A DNA stretch of 64,000 nucleotides from contig JAJNNX010000005.1 of assembly GCA_023159155.1 (NCBI GenBank), positions 124,001-188,000 on the forward strand, read 5' to 3'. This DNA is from Ustulina deusta (lineage: Eukaryota; Ascomycota; Sordariomycetes; Xylariales; Xylariaceae). The translations under genes and the position numbers were made by a program. Positions 11,122 through 23,412 of the stretch are shown here, piece after piece (the stretch's first letter is position 1; the number at the start of each line of letters is the position of its first letter). The notes under the pieces are model-generated. The model was given only the letters and a program-made list of their open reading frames with translations, did no database searches and was not told the DNA's origin.

Positions 11122-13603
11122 ATGACAGACTCAGAATCGGTTGATCGGCCCCGGTCGCTCGAGGACATCTCGACTCGACTATCACGGCGTTCTTCGACTG
11201 GAGCCCCAATGCGACGAGAAGGGACTCTCAGCCAATTGTCAAATGCAGTTCGCACAATAAGCAACCAAGACGCGAAATATCGCTGCAGAACGGAAGAAGC
11301 AGATAACAAGGTGCAGCCAAGCAATGGGTCACCTTGCCGTTCCATGCATGACACCACTGTCAAGAAGATCATATCATGGGAGCCCAACGACAAGGAGAAC
11401 CCCTACAATTGGTCAGATGTACGTAACACGACAGTCGATCCTCCCCCGCACCAGCCTGAGCTCAACAGACCCTATCCTAGGGACGCAAGGTCTTCATTAC
11501 CATTACGTCCATGGTGAGCGTTATCAACAGCACCATGGGTAGTAGCCTGCCGAGCATGGCAGTCCCTTACATGACGCGAGAATGGGGGGTTACATCAGAC
11601 ACGCAAAAGGTCCTACCAATATCGACATATCTAATAGGCTACGTCTTTGGTCCGCTACTCTGTAAGCCTGAGATATCTACATCAAGCACTAGATTCGGAT
11701 TCTCTGCGCTACTGGCCAAGTAGCTTACAGTTGACAGGGGGGCCACTTAGCGAGCACATCGGCCGTCGAAATCTGACCGTCGTGACTCTTTCCCTGTTTG
11801 CTCTATGGACGCTGGGCTGCGCCCTTGCTCCCAGTTGGCCGGCGTTCCTCGTCTTCCGGTTACTCTGCGGAACGTTTGGTAGTGCTCCTATCGCTGTCGT
11901 CACCGGGCAGCTTGCCGACATCTAGTCAGTATTCTGGAGTCTTTTAGTTCCCTTTTTTTGGAAAAACTTTGGTCTCATGCGCGATACGCTCCTACATACA
12001 CGCGCGGCATCCCGATAATGGGTCAAATCTTTCCTAAAAGCCCTGATTTCTAACGCTTGGCTCCTATAGCGAGGACCCTCTCACCAGGGGGCGTGCTTGT
12101 GAGTAATTCCCGGAGTCATCTACTTCCTCTTTCAGTGATCTTTGGAGTATCAAAATCTATGTTCGGTTTCAACCGCTCACAGGCCACGCTCAAGATGACA
12201 ATTACTAACTTCACATGTTGTAGTGGCGTACTTCATGGCTGTAGGTAGTTTATTGCCATACTGCAGGAATATCTCTTTCGCTAATAATACTATGTGAAGA
12301 CGACTATATGCGGACCTCTTTTAGCGCCCATCATATCCGGATTTTGTTCCACTACCATTGGCTGGCGATGGAGTTTCGTAAGTCGTTTTCGGTATCATTT
12401 TCTTCCCATTCTAGTGATTATCAAGGTTATAGGGGCCCCTTTTCGGGTCAGCAGCTTGTCCCAAGAGCTTCACGTTTTCCAAACCCCTTACATATCTCTC
12501 TCAAGATGGTAATTACTGACCCCAAATGGTGCAGTGGATTGCTTTGATATATGCCGGTGCAACTTTGATCCCAGTCTATCTGCTGCCTGAAACCTACGCG
12601 CCTGTCCTTCTGACCCGGCGAGCTCAGAAGCTTCGCAAAGCAGACCCGACAGCTCAAGTCTATGCTGCCTTTGAATTAGAAGACAAGGACATCAAACAAG
12701 TCGTAACGAAAGTTTTGACAAGGCCCATCCGTATGATCTTGACAGAAAAAATCGTGACGGCTACATGTCTCTATCTCGCTCTCGTCTACTCTGTGAGCAA
12801 ATCCAATTATCGCCAGACTTTGTCATAAGTCTGTGAAACACGTCACAATCGTTCTGACTCTTAGACTTCCTTAGATATTCTACATCTCCTTTGGGTCGTT
12901 TCCCATCATCTTCCAAAACCTCTACGGTTTATCCCCTGGCGTTACTGGCCTGTTGTTCCTACCCATCTTCGGGGGCGTCACGATAGCCTTAGGCACCTTC
13001 TTTGCCTGGGGCAGGTTTCTCCGCAAATCCCAAGAACGCAATCGCCCATGGACGAGGAAAGAAGAGTACAACCGAGTTCCCTTGGCAGCCATAGGTGGAC
13101 CGATATTCGCCATTTCGTTGTTCTGGCTAGGTTTCTCAGCTAGACCCGATGTCCACTATGCGGTCCCTTCGCTGGCAGGCATAGGCTTCGGGATAGGCTT
13201 TCAGCTAATATTTATCGGGATGCTCAACTATCTCACCGATGCCTACGAGATATTCGCCGCGAGCGCCAACGCCGCTGCCAGCTCCGCTCGATCCTTTCTC
13301 GCCGTCATACTTCCTCTCGCCACCACGCCCATGTTCGAGCAACTTGGTATTAACGGTGCCCTGGGCCTCTTGGGCGGCCTTAGTCTGATTCTTAGCGCTA
13401 TTCCATTTATTTTCCTGTGGCAAGGCGAGAGAATCCGAGCCGGATCCGCTTTTTGTATCGAGCTGAAGGAGAGAAAGCTTGAGATGAAAAGAAGAGCCGA
13501 GATGGAGATGGAAAAACAAAACGTCGGTGGCAGGTTTCCCCAAGGGGAAAAAGAAGTCGCCGAGAAAGCTTTAATAAACATCGAAGTTACGAATGTTGCA
13601 TGA
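11122..13603 (+). CDS. MFS drug:H+ antiporter (DHA1 type)
   Basis: Eight exons join in phase: 11122-11418, 11481-11661, 11738-11924, 12070-12098 (29 bases), 12224-12240 (17 bases), 12300-12377, 12535-12792 and 12875-13603. The product is 591 residues. The model restores family motifs at every junction: NPYNWSD/GRKVF before helix 1, LLW/GPLSEHIGRR (MFS motif A), LADIY/EDPLTRGRA, ALAYFMA/TTICGPLLAPIISGF and WRWSF/WIALIY. A roughly 95-residue Ser/Arg-rich cytosolic N-tail precedes 12 expected membrane helices; the tail after the last helix is charged (KEMKRRAEMEMEK-like). DHA1 proteins at the plasma membrane export drugs, polyamines or metabolites in exchange for protons; the substrate cannot be read here. 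The ATG at 11122 was preferred over non-ATG codons upstream. Confidence 0.88.
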
Positions 13604-13913
13604 CCCGCGAAGGGTATTGATCACTCAAGCTGTTACATCAGAAGGGGAGACTAATGAATACAAGCATATTCAGAACGAATAATGATTCAGCGGAAATTTA
13701 CGGCATAAGAGATATGAATTGGGCAAGATTGGAACATGATGAGAATTTTAATTACAATCACTAGCGGATCTATGTACCCTCATACTATAGAACATTAATT
13801 ATCCCACGAGAAGTTGAAGTTGTCGTACTTCTATCTCCACCTGCAAAGGCTCGGATATCTTTTCATTATTAAGCACTATGGTGATCTGATGCTCCGGCCG
13901 ATTTTTATCGCCC
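13604..13913. other. Convergent 3' flanks
   Basis: A short AT-rich gap between the MFS gene (plus) and the Cys/His orphan (minus). Nothing else was seen. Confidence 0.5.
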
Positions 13914-14552
13914 CTAGGGCTCGTCAAGGACACCAGGATCCTTGAGCCCCTTTCGAAAGGAGTCTCCGAAGTTCCGGTTTGTCGTCGACAGTTCGTAGAA
14001 CCATTTGACGTCGGCAGCACCAAACTTCTTCTCGGCTTCACTAGCAAACTTCCCAACAAGCCGGTCCTTGTCCAAGAACGGCAGGCCGATCACAACCTGG
14101 AGCAAGTCCTCAAAGTGCCACGACTGCATCTGCGCGTCCGAGAAGGAAAAACCAAGGCGTTCCACGGCAACATCCGTGGCTTCGCTGATACGCGAGATAT
14201 CTACCTCGTCTAGCTGCGACCGCTCCTCGGATTCAACGATGTGCTTCCGGGCACAGCTAGAGTGGAAATCCGCATCCCTTTTGGCCTTGGAAATCATAGC
14301 TGCTCGTTGTTCGGCAGAGACGTCTTTTCGCTTGCGGGTTTGGGCAACGAAGCAGGTGGTACATAGGAGCGTATCGATGAGCTTAATCTGTCGCACATTA
14401 CCGAACACCCAACAATGACCTGGAATCAAGCACATGGGGTCTTTCTTGCCCCGCTTGCGAGCACCCTCGGCGTCGATCTGACTGGAACGCGGACTGACCC
14501 AGGGTTCCGTATGACCACAGCTGTAGGTGATGTTGCAAATGATCTTGCACAT
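13914..14552 (-). CDS. Hypothetical protein with N-terminal Cys/His motif
   Basis: A single open frame of 212 residues starting ATG at 14552. The N-terminus reads CKIICNITYSCGHTEPW and is followed by Cys at positions near 41, 48, 65 and 68 (CLIPGHCWVFG, LLCTTCFVAQTRK). This arrangement could bind zinc. The middle is charged and helical (KRKDVSAEQRAAMISKAKR); the C-terminal half is mixed helix. Similar 'CK..Y.C.H' N-termini occur in many uncharacterised fungal proteins. A TATA-like TATATA lies about 140 bases upstream on the minus strand (near 14690). I do not recognise a function. Confidence 0.6.
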   Translation of the reverse strand: MCKIICNITYSCGHTEPWVSPRSSQIDAEGARKRGKKDPMCLIPGHCWVFGNVRQIKLIDTLLCTTCFVAQTRKRKDVSAEQRAAMISKAKRDADFHSSCARKHIVESEERSQLDEVDISRISEATDVAVERLGFSFSDAQMQSWHFEDLLQVVIGLPFLDKDRLVGKFASEAEKKFGAADVKWFYELSTTNRNFGDSFRKGLKDPGVLDEP

Positions 14553-15297
14553 GTCGGCGAGTTGAAGAGGGTTGCGGTTGTATGTATAAGTGAAAAGTAG
14601 AGAGGGTTGTACCGTAAGGAAGGAATATCAGTCGAGCTGATGTTGATGATGATGGGCTAAAGTGCTTCATGATAGTGAATGCCAGCAACCAATATATAGC
14701 AAGTCGCAGCTAAAGCTTTCTAACATGTTGTTTCTCAAGTTCAACATATTTTTTGTGAGTCCCCTCAATTGAAACTATACCTTTGTGTTATATGGTAGGC
14801 AACCTGAACATTACCTGGGAACAAGGGGAAGAAGAGAAATGAACATCGACGGTGAATAGAACATAGGAACAAAGAATAGAAACAGCATGAACTCTCTCGT
14901 TTAGCTTGACCTAAAATCGAGAAGACCTCACTCGGCAAAACTGTTGAGCATCACCTAATGATTCACTACATTAGTTCACAGAGTTAGATGGAACACTGGG
15001 ACTCTATGCCCTTCCAAGTCCTTCTTGGATTGGTGGTTAGAGTCATTCTGGTACCAGTTGGGATTGCTTTCTTCTTCACCGCACCTCTAAACACGAGGAT
15101 ACTCTAGCAATTAGATATTTCTAAGAGCAGTAACTTGATATCGCTCGTCATGATATCTGTGTTTGTCCCCCTGATTGTTTCGCACTGCACGCACGAAAGA
15201 ACCACCAAGTAAAACGTATTCGGGAGTTCAAGGTCACAGATTGAGGAATCATGCAACTAATAGATAACAGGGGCTTGAGGATATTGATATCTCGTGA
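14553..15297. other. Intergenic, upstream of the Cys/His orphan
   Basis: Promoter side of the minus-strand orphan. It has moderate AT content and no supportable gene or repeat. Confidence 0.45.
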
Positions 15298-16820
15298 GTG
15301 TCCATCTATATCATACTCCTTAACGTTTACATGAGAGTCGATCCAAGCTATGATTGTTATCTTGTTGATATTTCAGAACTCGGCGACCTTCACTACTGGA
15401 CGATCACTTCTTGTGATCCCAGATTGCATCATCTCAACATGTCAACCAAGAGCGGTATCTCACAGGGAAACCCTCTAAATCTGACCGTAAATTGGTCTTG
15501 ATAACCCCAAGGACGTGACCAACGTAGCGCAAGCCTGCCACATGCGCTGAAGGCCATTGAATTCAAGATTCACACGATGGCTGTCCCATGGTATAGAACG
15601 CAGTGGGTGACTTGCCTACTATAGCTAGTTATTGACGCTTCGTTGCTCAGGAGCCTGTGTACATCGATCTGGGACATCTGCAAAGTCTTTATCAAGCCCT
15701 TCGTATACCAGCCCCGAACATTCATCTAGAAGTGGCCAAGTTCATCATCGAGGAAGTAGATATATCGCGCCTTGTATCCTCAGGCAACATCTGCATCCTT
15801 CCTACGCCGCTGAATAAGCTGATTCGGTATCTCAATATAGATGCCAAACTATTCCTTATCCGAGCTAGATTGAGATTCTATACTTGACGTATTCAACTCC
15901 ATACGCCCGGCTATCTTAGTCGGAACGGGGTACGTCCTACTAGTACTAGGGGAGGGGATGAACCTTCGATTTCCCTTGTCCCTGGGTCCGGGGAAACACG
16001 CCATCGATATAGGTATTTGGAAGCCGAGTAAACGAATGTGTAATCGACATGCTACTTCAGCAGGGGTCGATACTCGAACCAACGATTCTCAAGATAGGAG
16101 CTCCTTTACGTATGCATTCGAACGTAGGATCCTGGGCACCTCGTACCGGGCCATCGAAGCCAGGCTATCTCAGGGCTTCCGGGGCGGGAGATGAACGCTA
16201 CGAGTACGTCTTCTGCATACAACGTCTACTTAGACGGGACTAAGCTGATCTCGCAGGCTCGAATCCGACTCGCGGGATATTTCGGGATGCATTGTAAGGC
16301 GATGACAGTCGAAAAAGACCCGGGGAATTAATCAACGAAGTAACTCTGCCGGTATCCATCGAGAGATCTAGAGCTCGACAGCGACACATCAGGGGAATCC
16401 GTGGAGATCCATGTAATGTCGATAAATTATTTCCCTCCCCATTTTGGCTAAACCCGTCCTGATTCATTTGGGGGCGATCTTGTTTGGAAAGTGGCATATT
16501 TTATATTTCGCCTCAGAACGAGAATACCAACCCCAATGGTGAAGTACCTTGCACACACTCATCCAGTTCGTTATCTAGTCCACCCAGAGACAGGAAGCCG
16601 GACAGCAGGCCTCGGCTTACCTATTTCTACGCTACACAATTGCCCTGGCCCGGCCAATACCCCTAGTCCTAAGGGAATACAACACAACATGTCTTTGATG
16701 ATTGCGGCCTTGCAGACGGTCTACGTGGTGAGAATATGGCGCCACTGCTAGAGCTCGATACCAATACGGAGACTTGGCTTAGTCCCCTGGAGGCAAACCA
16801 CTACACTGCACTATGAATAC
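15298..16820 (+). pseudogene. Frame-broken ankyrin-like relic
   Basis: Fragments of a plausible ankyrin-repeat protein occur on the plus strand in shifting frames. About 15657-15887 reads NIHLEVAKFIIEEVDISRLV. Near 16045-16180, IDMLLQQ in one frame is followed by AGVDTRTNDSQDRSSFTYAF in another, then GTSYRAIEARLSQGF. Near 16700-16813 comes ENMAPLLELDTNTETWLSPL. The 'LEVAKFIIEE', 'LLQ.GVDTRTND' and 'AIEALLSQG' texture is ankyrin-like. No single frame runs through: stops and at least two frame changes intervene, too many for introns that I could place. It is probably a decayed gene, but an unresolved multi-intron gene is not excluded. Confidence 0.4.
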
Positions 16821-19800
16821 GTAAATACTGTTAGGGGAGGGGTCGTGGATGAACCTGGTCGCCGAATACGCAGGGATGGCGAATCCGACGATGGGCTTGG
16901 CAGCTACCTAGCATAGCCTCGATGAGGTGGGAATGGTGTTTGCGCAGACAGATAAACAGACAGATAGATAGGTAGACGATACGAGGGAAACGGGAAGCGA
17001 TGGGAAGGCAGAACCGCAGGCACAAGGAAAGGCTAGGCAGAGTATCCATAAGGAGAGAGATGGTGGAGGGCGGGATCTTGCAACACGAGCACGGGGATTA
17101 GTCTTCAGCCAAACTGGATTTGTCTCGGTGCGGGTGAGAGAGTAGGTATTATCCGCGGATGAATGTTTATTTCCATTTCTAGTATACACTCTTTCTTTTG
17201 TTTCGTTTTTTTCTTCTTATCAATCGATATACCGGTAATGAAAGAAAAAAAAAAAACAGGCCCCCCGAGATGCAAGGAAGAGCTGCCGTACTACGGATCA
17301 CGTATCAGCAGAATAATCGAACGATATTTATTTTATTTTTTATTTTTTTTACACCGCCAGCTTCCGATAAGTGCACGAGTCGGCTCCATCCATGTCATCC
17401 GTGCATGATTGACATGCCTGTTACAAAACGGTTTGTTTATCCAGTGTGAGTGATAACCTTGATGCCTTGGACGGCAGGCATTAGTGAGCGGGTGATGTAA
17501 TGGTTGCTATAGGGAAAAAAAATAAAAAAATAAAAATAACACTGTCCATACAAGGTAACTCTCGCATCTCAGGGCTAATCAAGATGCATGAAACCTAACA
17601 ATCGAACGTTCAAGTATGTAGTGTACACAGATGTGTTCGGCAGGATGATGCCCGTTTGTCGGCCACAATGCAATGCTTGCATCGCGAATGTTGCTATCCG
17701 GGTCATACTAGTACGTACAGCGTACAGACAGGACACGTCACGAGATCCACGCCAGCCCATCGAAGAACCTAGGATGTTAAGTACAGTATGTGGTGAATAT
17801 AAAGTAGTGAGATAGGGGCAGCTAAATGGGTAAATTCAAGGACAAGGGTATGACTCTGGCAAGTGAGTACACAACATAGTGTACTGTAGGCGTAATTACT
17901 CAAGTAATGCCAACCATCATCCAACAAGGGCAAATGATAGCACATTAATCAGCTATACCTAGTGTACTCACTCGGAGTGCAGAACAATGTATCAACAAAT
18001 TCTGCAGGCTATGAACCCAACCGTTAGCTAGGTCCCGTAGAAGTCTCTCAAGTTTTGTTGTATACCGGTAGTAATGCCGTTCCACCTTTCCATGGTCTCC
18101 CGTCTAGGATTGTGTGTTAACGCAGGACGTAATATGTCCAAAAGGGACGATAGCTACCTATACAAACATGCCGCCTTCAAGGGAACTTTCATTAAGACAC
18201 AGCTACGTAGGTCTTAGTCTAACAGAGCCGATAACACAGAGCTAGGTTGCTTGCCATCCCGCCTCTTACATGCGTGAGGCAAGGTAAAAAATGATGTAAT
18301 CAGCAGACACAAAGTCCATTACAGTATTACCCTCCTCGAGAACCAAGAACATCTGGTTCTGCTATGCAGTACAACAATGCTTTAATTGACAAAAACAAGG
18401 CCTCTTTGCCGATGCTTGTACTTGATACTATCGTCAGAAATCCAACATGTGTTGTGTTTGCAGGGAAAGACTGAAACGCTCAGTGTAGAGCGTCTACCCA
18501 TGAGCGAAAGGTCTCTGCGTAAGCTGTGAGCCGTACGCGCATACGCTTGTGCGCATACACACCCACATAACATCACGACAACCCATGCTATACCTCGTAC
18601 ACTAGAGCACGGAAACTGTCGAGTTCCTCCAAGTGTTATGATCGCTCTGCTTGCCTACTTGCGCGAGGTCCCTTGGCATGGGGTTTTGACTGAGCGTGTT
18701 GTTGTTTTTTTCGTCGACTAAACACGCCATTTTCGTAAATAGCAAGTTTCGAAGGGGCGGGAAAAGAAAAGGGAGTTGTTGTTGTTCGTGGAGGTGATGC
18801 TATAAATAAAAACTCGCGCTATCTGCAGGATGCGTCTCAAGACGCGTCGATCCCGCGACTTTCAATCGCCAACGTTACTGTGACCCCCCCTAGTACGGTA
18901 AACGGGGCAAAGGGTCACAAGAGCCCCTCCAGAAACGGCCAGAGCACAACAGAAGAAGAAAAAAAGAAGAAGCGCGGGGTAGAGTCCGTGTGTCTTGTTT
19001 ATCTGAGGGCGCAGACTGAAGCAGATGCCAGTCATCGTGCATATGTCGCCTTGCTCCAATAGGGGTTCGAAGAGCTTGCTACTGTCCCCCGTCCGCATAC
19101 TACTATGTAGACATCTCCCCAGCAGGTTGCCAAATGCGATGTAGATGCATAGTAGACGGGGCATTCCAGGACGGGAAAGGGGGAGCCGTTCTCACCAAAG
19201 ACACATCACCTACCATTATGTCGTGTCCTGGCTTATTGATCTCAGTGCTGTAAAGAGAGAAGGCCGATTCCGTTTCTGGAGACCCCTAGATGAAGCCAAG
19301 CCCGGGGAGAGGGATTTGCCGCTGTCTGGATGCACACACGCCGTCCATGTTCTCGCTGCAAAAGCAAACATAACGAGTAACAGATACATCCGGGGGTCGC
19401 ACGGTGGCCTCGTTACATCCTAGATGGACCCACGGACATCGCTGCTTCATTGTTGTGGTCATCAGGGACTTCTGCTTTTGCGCCACTTCCCAGCAACAAC
19501 AACAATCCCATGAGTGGTGAGCGAGGATCTGCACAGTATTAATGGCAGGCGACATGTTCTTTTGGGTGGCTTGCGGAGAACATGACCCGTCATAAACAAT
19601 GAGGAAGACGGTTTTACCTAGTCCTATGGTTGCGCGGTGCTTTTGTACTCAGGCATACTTCGGGCAGCCGTTGCCAGTCAGCGTTGGAGTGCAGTGTTGC
19701 ATGCAGAGTCTTTCTTCTCGGTGGGAATTGTAGCATTGCCAATGCTCGGTTCATCCCGAGCTCTCAAGAACGCCAAAGCGCCTTGTTCTCTACACGGAGT

Positions 19801-21324
19801 AAGTAGACGGTAGGTACATAGATACAGCACCTACCCCTTCTTCGGTTGCTCTCGTCTCTGCCGATCTGCCCTAGAACGGACCATCGCAGGATGTTGTCAA
19901 TCTGGTAGGAGCAGCGACTCGAGTGGCGGGGGCGAATCACCATTGACCTTGTAAGCCGTCTGGCGCGCGGATAAGTTAGGCGAGTTTGAGTTGAAAACAG
20001 AAGACCCTTGCTCCGAAATCCAGTTTATCCCTGCAAGGTAGCTCCAATCCCACTTATCGCTCATTCTTCCTTACAAGGTAAGGTGTCCGCTTCTCGGTAT
20101 CATGAATGGGCCGTCCGCGCGACGTCTCCTCCTCACTTCCACTTTTGTCCATTCTCGAGGTGGATTGGCGGGAGCAGCGGGCGGAGAGCTGGGGTGGAAG
20201 TGAATGTCCTGCACGGTAAACCTAAAGCCGCCTGTAGCGCTATCCGTTTCGGGTTTGAGTTCATGAAGCAAGCACACGTACGTATAAGACGCTGTAGCTC
20301 TTTGACTTGAAACAACCTGGTCTTTGCTGCAGCTTGGCCTATAATACGCGCTGTATTGATGAGAGAGCTGACGGAAGTGTAGGGATCTCACTCATGTGCG
20401 CATTTCCAAGTTGACCAATCATAATATAATTCTTCACCGGGGATGGCAGCCCTACTTGGGTCACGTCATTCTCGATCCTGGTATGAGGTGGGAGTGCGTT
20501 CTGATGCTAGGGTATATGTACTGCTAGGGTCTGAATTGGAGCTCTGGTTGCCAAGGGGAGATCTTCCACTGTCCAGGATCACAAACGTCTTGGAAAGATC
20601 TTTGACAAATCAGAAAATACCCGACGGCCGTGATGGGGGAGCAGCCAATGACAGTCTTTCTGGCTTGATCTCACCTCCGTGGAGAGAGAGTTGAGGTTCG
20701 TCGTGTCTCCTCTAACCTATTAACGCCCAGAAACAATCGTAGAAGACTCCACGATGACGGTTGTGGCGGTTTAGAGAGGCTATCCAATAATCTGGTGTTT
20801 TTTTTTCTTTCTTATTTGTCCAACGCGACCGTTCGCCATTGTAAGAGAACGGTTCGCGGATCTTCGACCGTCCCAGGATACCGGTATATACAATCGACCT
20901 CCCCCCCCTTCCCCCCCCTTCCCCTTTTGAGCTATCTACCCTAGAGTACATGCAATGCTAGGCCAGTACCATGCTGCCGTTGACCAAAACTCCGTGTCCC
21001 AAGATTGCTCCTTAATACCCAAGCAGATGCTTTTGATGATAATGGCACACATAGCCCAATATGCAAACTTAATACAAGTGGATAAATAGCCACAAAGAAG
21101 CGAATATTTAATGGTACGTAGACTCATTCATGTCCGAGGATCTAGCACTGCCATGTTGTAGACAGTCCCAGACTGCTGTATCACGATAAGGAATTCTTGT
21201 TGCTGTCGGAATCTCCCCAGAATGATTATGTACCGTGTACGACAACTTAGCCAACTCAATCCCTCATTCCGTAGGACTCGTAGAATCGTGCTGTCGTTGA
21301 TCATACTAGAAAGTAACCCCCTAT
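16821..21324. other. 4.5-kb gene-free stretch
   Basis: Contains A/T homopolymer runs (about 17195-17260, 17325-17352 and 17513-17540), a TATAAATAAAA word near 18800, and one copy of GTAGTGTACAC at 17618-17628. An ATG frame of 100 codons on the minus strand (18862-19164) has one hydrophobic stretch but no recognisable homology. I see no RNA gene or transposon. Confidence 0.4.
20899..20926. repeat. Poly-C/CT tract
   Basis: Two runs of eight C separated by TT and flanked by more CT. A homopolymer-rich tract of this sort may be length-variable. Confidence 0.8.
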
Positions 21325-22933
21325 TTAATCATTGGTACGCTCGCGAGAAGCCGAAGGTGGCGGAGGCGGAGGTGGCGGAGGGGGCTGACCTCCACGCCCT
21401 CTTTCCTCGGAAGTTGCCCGTGGGCGCTGTTCACCCTCTAACGGCTGTCCTGAAGGTCTTACGTCTGAAGAATATCGAGAAGATGGCTGATCCGATAACA
21501 TGGCTGAAACCGAATGACTGCTTCGCGGTTGCTGGTATGGCTCGGCAAATGTAGTTTCTCTAGTTGTGCCTACAACCGGATTTCCAACGCCTGGGGAAAA
21601 CCCTCCATGTGGGCCAAATGGCTCCCCCCGATTGCGGCCTGTGGACCGGTACGCCGAAATATCGCTTCTCTGACGTGAGTGGCCTCGTCGGCGGCCTGGT
21701 GGTGGATTCGATAATGCGGATGTGCTAGCTTGCTGTCCAAAAGTCGGAGGAGACCTTGACCGCCGTTGGCTCGGCGGGGGAGCGGCATGCTGTGGCCCGG
21801 TTGCCTTTCGTTTCTTAGGAGAATCTGCTAAGTTTTCCAAGAGCAGCATTAGCTAGATGACTCTCTTATTTGCTGTTTTTAGACTTGGACGAACCGGAGG
21901 ACGCTGTTTGCTGGCCGGACCCAGCGCTTGACGTCGGAGGCTGCCAGTGGTGGAAGAATAGCGATTGGGGCTGCGGTTCTTGTTGGACTGCAGAGCCTTG
22001 TTGCTGTTGCTGCGTAGCGGTGTGCGATGCATGAGATGGTCCACTAACGCCCTCGCCTGTACTTAACCGTGGCAGTGCTGCTGAGCTCCCCATGCTTCCT
22101 ACCGGGCGGCCACCCGCGCTGCCGAGCCCGCCGATCGTGTGCGCTCGAGCCCTCGTTGGGGAGCCCAAGGCTTGATAGGGAACAAAACCTGCTTGTGTTC
22201 CAGCCCCAGATCCAGGCGTCGGTGGAACACCGGCAGACCCTGCGTAACCGTACTGTTGGGAATCCCTTCTATGCTCGGGGGACATTGGTCCTTGAGCTGG
22301 TAAGATCTGGGCATGGTGTAGCTGCTGTGATGTTGGTAGAAACTGCTGAACCCATTCTGTTGTAGCCTGAGATAAATGGCCACCACTCATGCCTGCAAAA
22401 ACTATGGGTACCATGGGAGGCGGAATGCCACGTTCAAGCGATGTGCGCAGGATATCGTGCTCAATCCTTCTTTGTTCCAAGCGCAAAGTTTCCTGGCGCG
22501 TCTTTTCCTCTTCCTGCCTTCTCCTTTCTTCTTCAGCTTTAGCCAATAACCAGTTCCTCATTGAATCCTCGGAGCCTTGCCATTGGGGCGGAGGAGGCAA
22601 CGGGCCAAGACTTTGGCTATGCGGAGACGGAGCTGGCGGCACCTGAGCCTGCATTACTGAACTAGGAGCTGATGGGTGAGGGGGACCATGTGGTGGCGGA
22701 GGTTGGGCTAGTGTCATGGCCGCCGGCAGTGGCAGGCCACGGTGAGGTCCCGACATGAGCTTAGTGGGCGGACTTTGATGCTGCTGCTGCTGGAGCTGCA
22801 GCTGTTGCTGTTGCTGAAGTGCCTTTTGCGAAATGTCTAAGATGGTCACGGGGGGCGAGGATCGAGGTGGTGTCGGTAAGTCATGGACTGGCCGGTAGCC
22901 GTAAGGAATGGGCTGGTTCGTAGTGAGCATCAT
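21325..22933 (-). CDS. Pro/Gln-rich low-complexity protein, hypothetical
   Basis: Exon 1 is 21895-22933 and exon 2 is 21325-21827, joined over a 67-base intron with an unusual donor (GTTCGT) and a GCTAATG branch site. The result is about 513 residues. Start MMLTTNQPIPYGYRP at 22933. Layout: Pro-rich N-terminus; glutamine run near residues 38-54; Pro-rich stretch; charged helix AKAEEERRRQEEEKTRQETL (about 131-150) with RLEQRR and GIPPPMVPIVFAGMSGGHLS after it; Gly/Gln/Ser-rich region with FFHHWQPP; a basic SPKKRKATG that could be a nuclear localisation signal (about residues 349-357); and a run of ten prolines near the C-terminus. The protein looks like a largely disordered nuclear factor conserved in filamentous fungi, but I cannot name it. 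The CAG three bases further on (exon 2 from 21824) is an equally possible acceptor. Confidence 0.65.
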
Positions 22934-23354
22934 CTCGAAGAAAAAAAAAGAGCGACAGCAAGCTAAGAGGTTTGGCAGGACGACATTCTGGTCTTCCGAA
23001 ACGAGAGACGAGAAAGGAAAAGAAGAGGTAAGAACATGAGAATTAGCGTAGTAACAACCTTTGCATAAGAGAGCTGGAGAGGACGGCCAGCTTAGTGGTG
23101 GGAAGGAAGCAGTCGGGGCTTATGATATAGTTGGGTCACTGAGACCAGCCTCATCTGGAGATCGGTGCCACACGCATGGGCACAACTGAACTAATTTCAG
23201 GGAAGCATTAGCTGATGGACGATGCCGGCCATGGGGATCGTTGGGGTGGTATCTGGGCGTTCCAAGGTGGGTAGGCGCTGGCGCGGCAGCGGTCGAGAAC
23301 CCTCCCTTCCAGGATATGGAATACCTACCTATCTGCGTGGAAGAGGGGACGCTG

Positions 23355-23412
23355 AGGCGATTAGGTAGGTTGGCAGGAGGGCAGGCAGGCAGGTAGGCAG
23401 GTAGAGAGGTGG
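23355..23412. repeat. Imperfect tetranucleotide repeat (TAGG/CAGG)
   Basis: Consecutive TAGGTAGGTTGGCAGG units and related GGCAGGCAGG units, about 430 bases upstream of the Pro/Gln-rich gene's ATG. They may lie in its promoter or 5' UTR. Confidence 0.75.

Noticed and set aside
16250..16285. GGCTCGAATCC, resembling a tRNA B box
   Set aside because: No matching T-stem, acceptor stem or A box could be folded around it.
18862..19164. 100-codon ATG frame on the minus strand with a hydrophobic stretch
   Set aside because: No family resemblance, isolated in a gene-free region, and it overlaps repetitive A-rich DNA.
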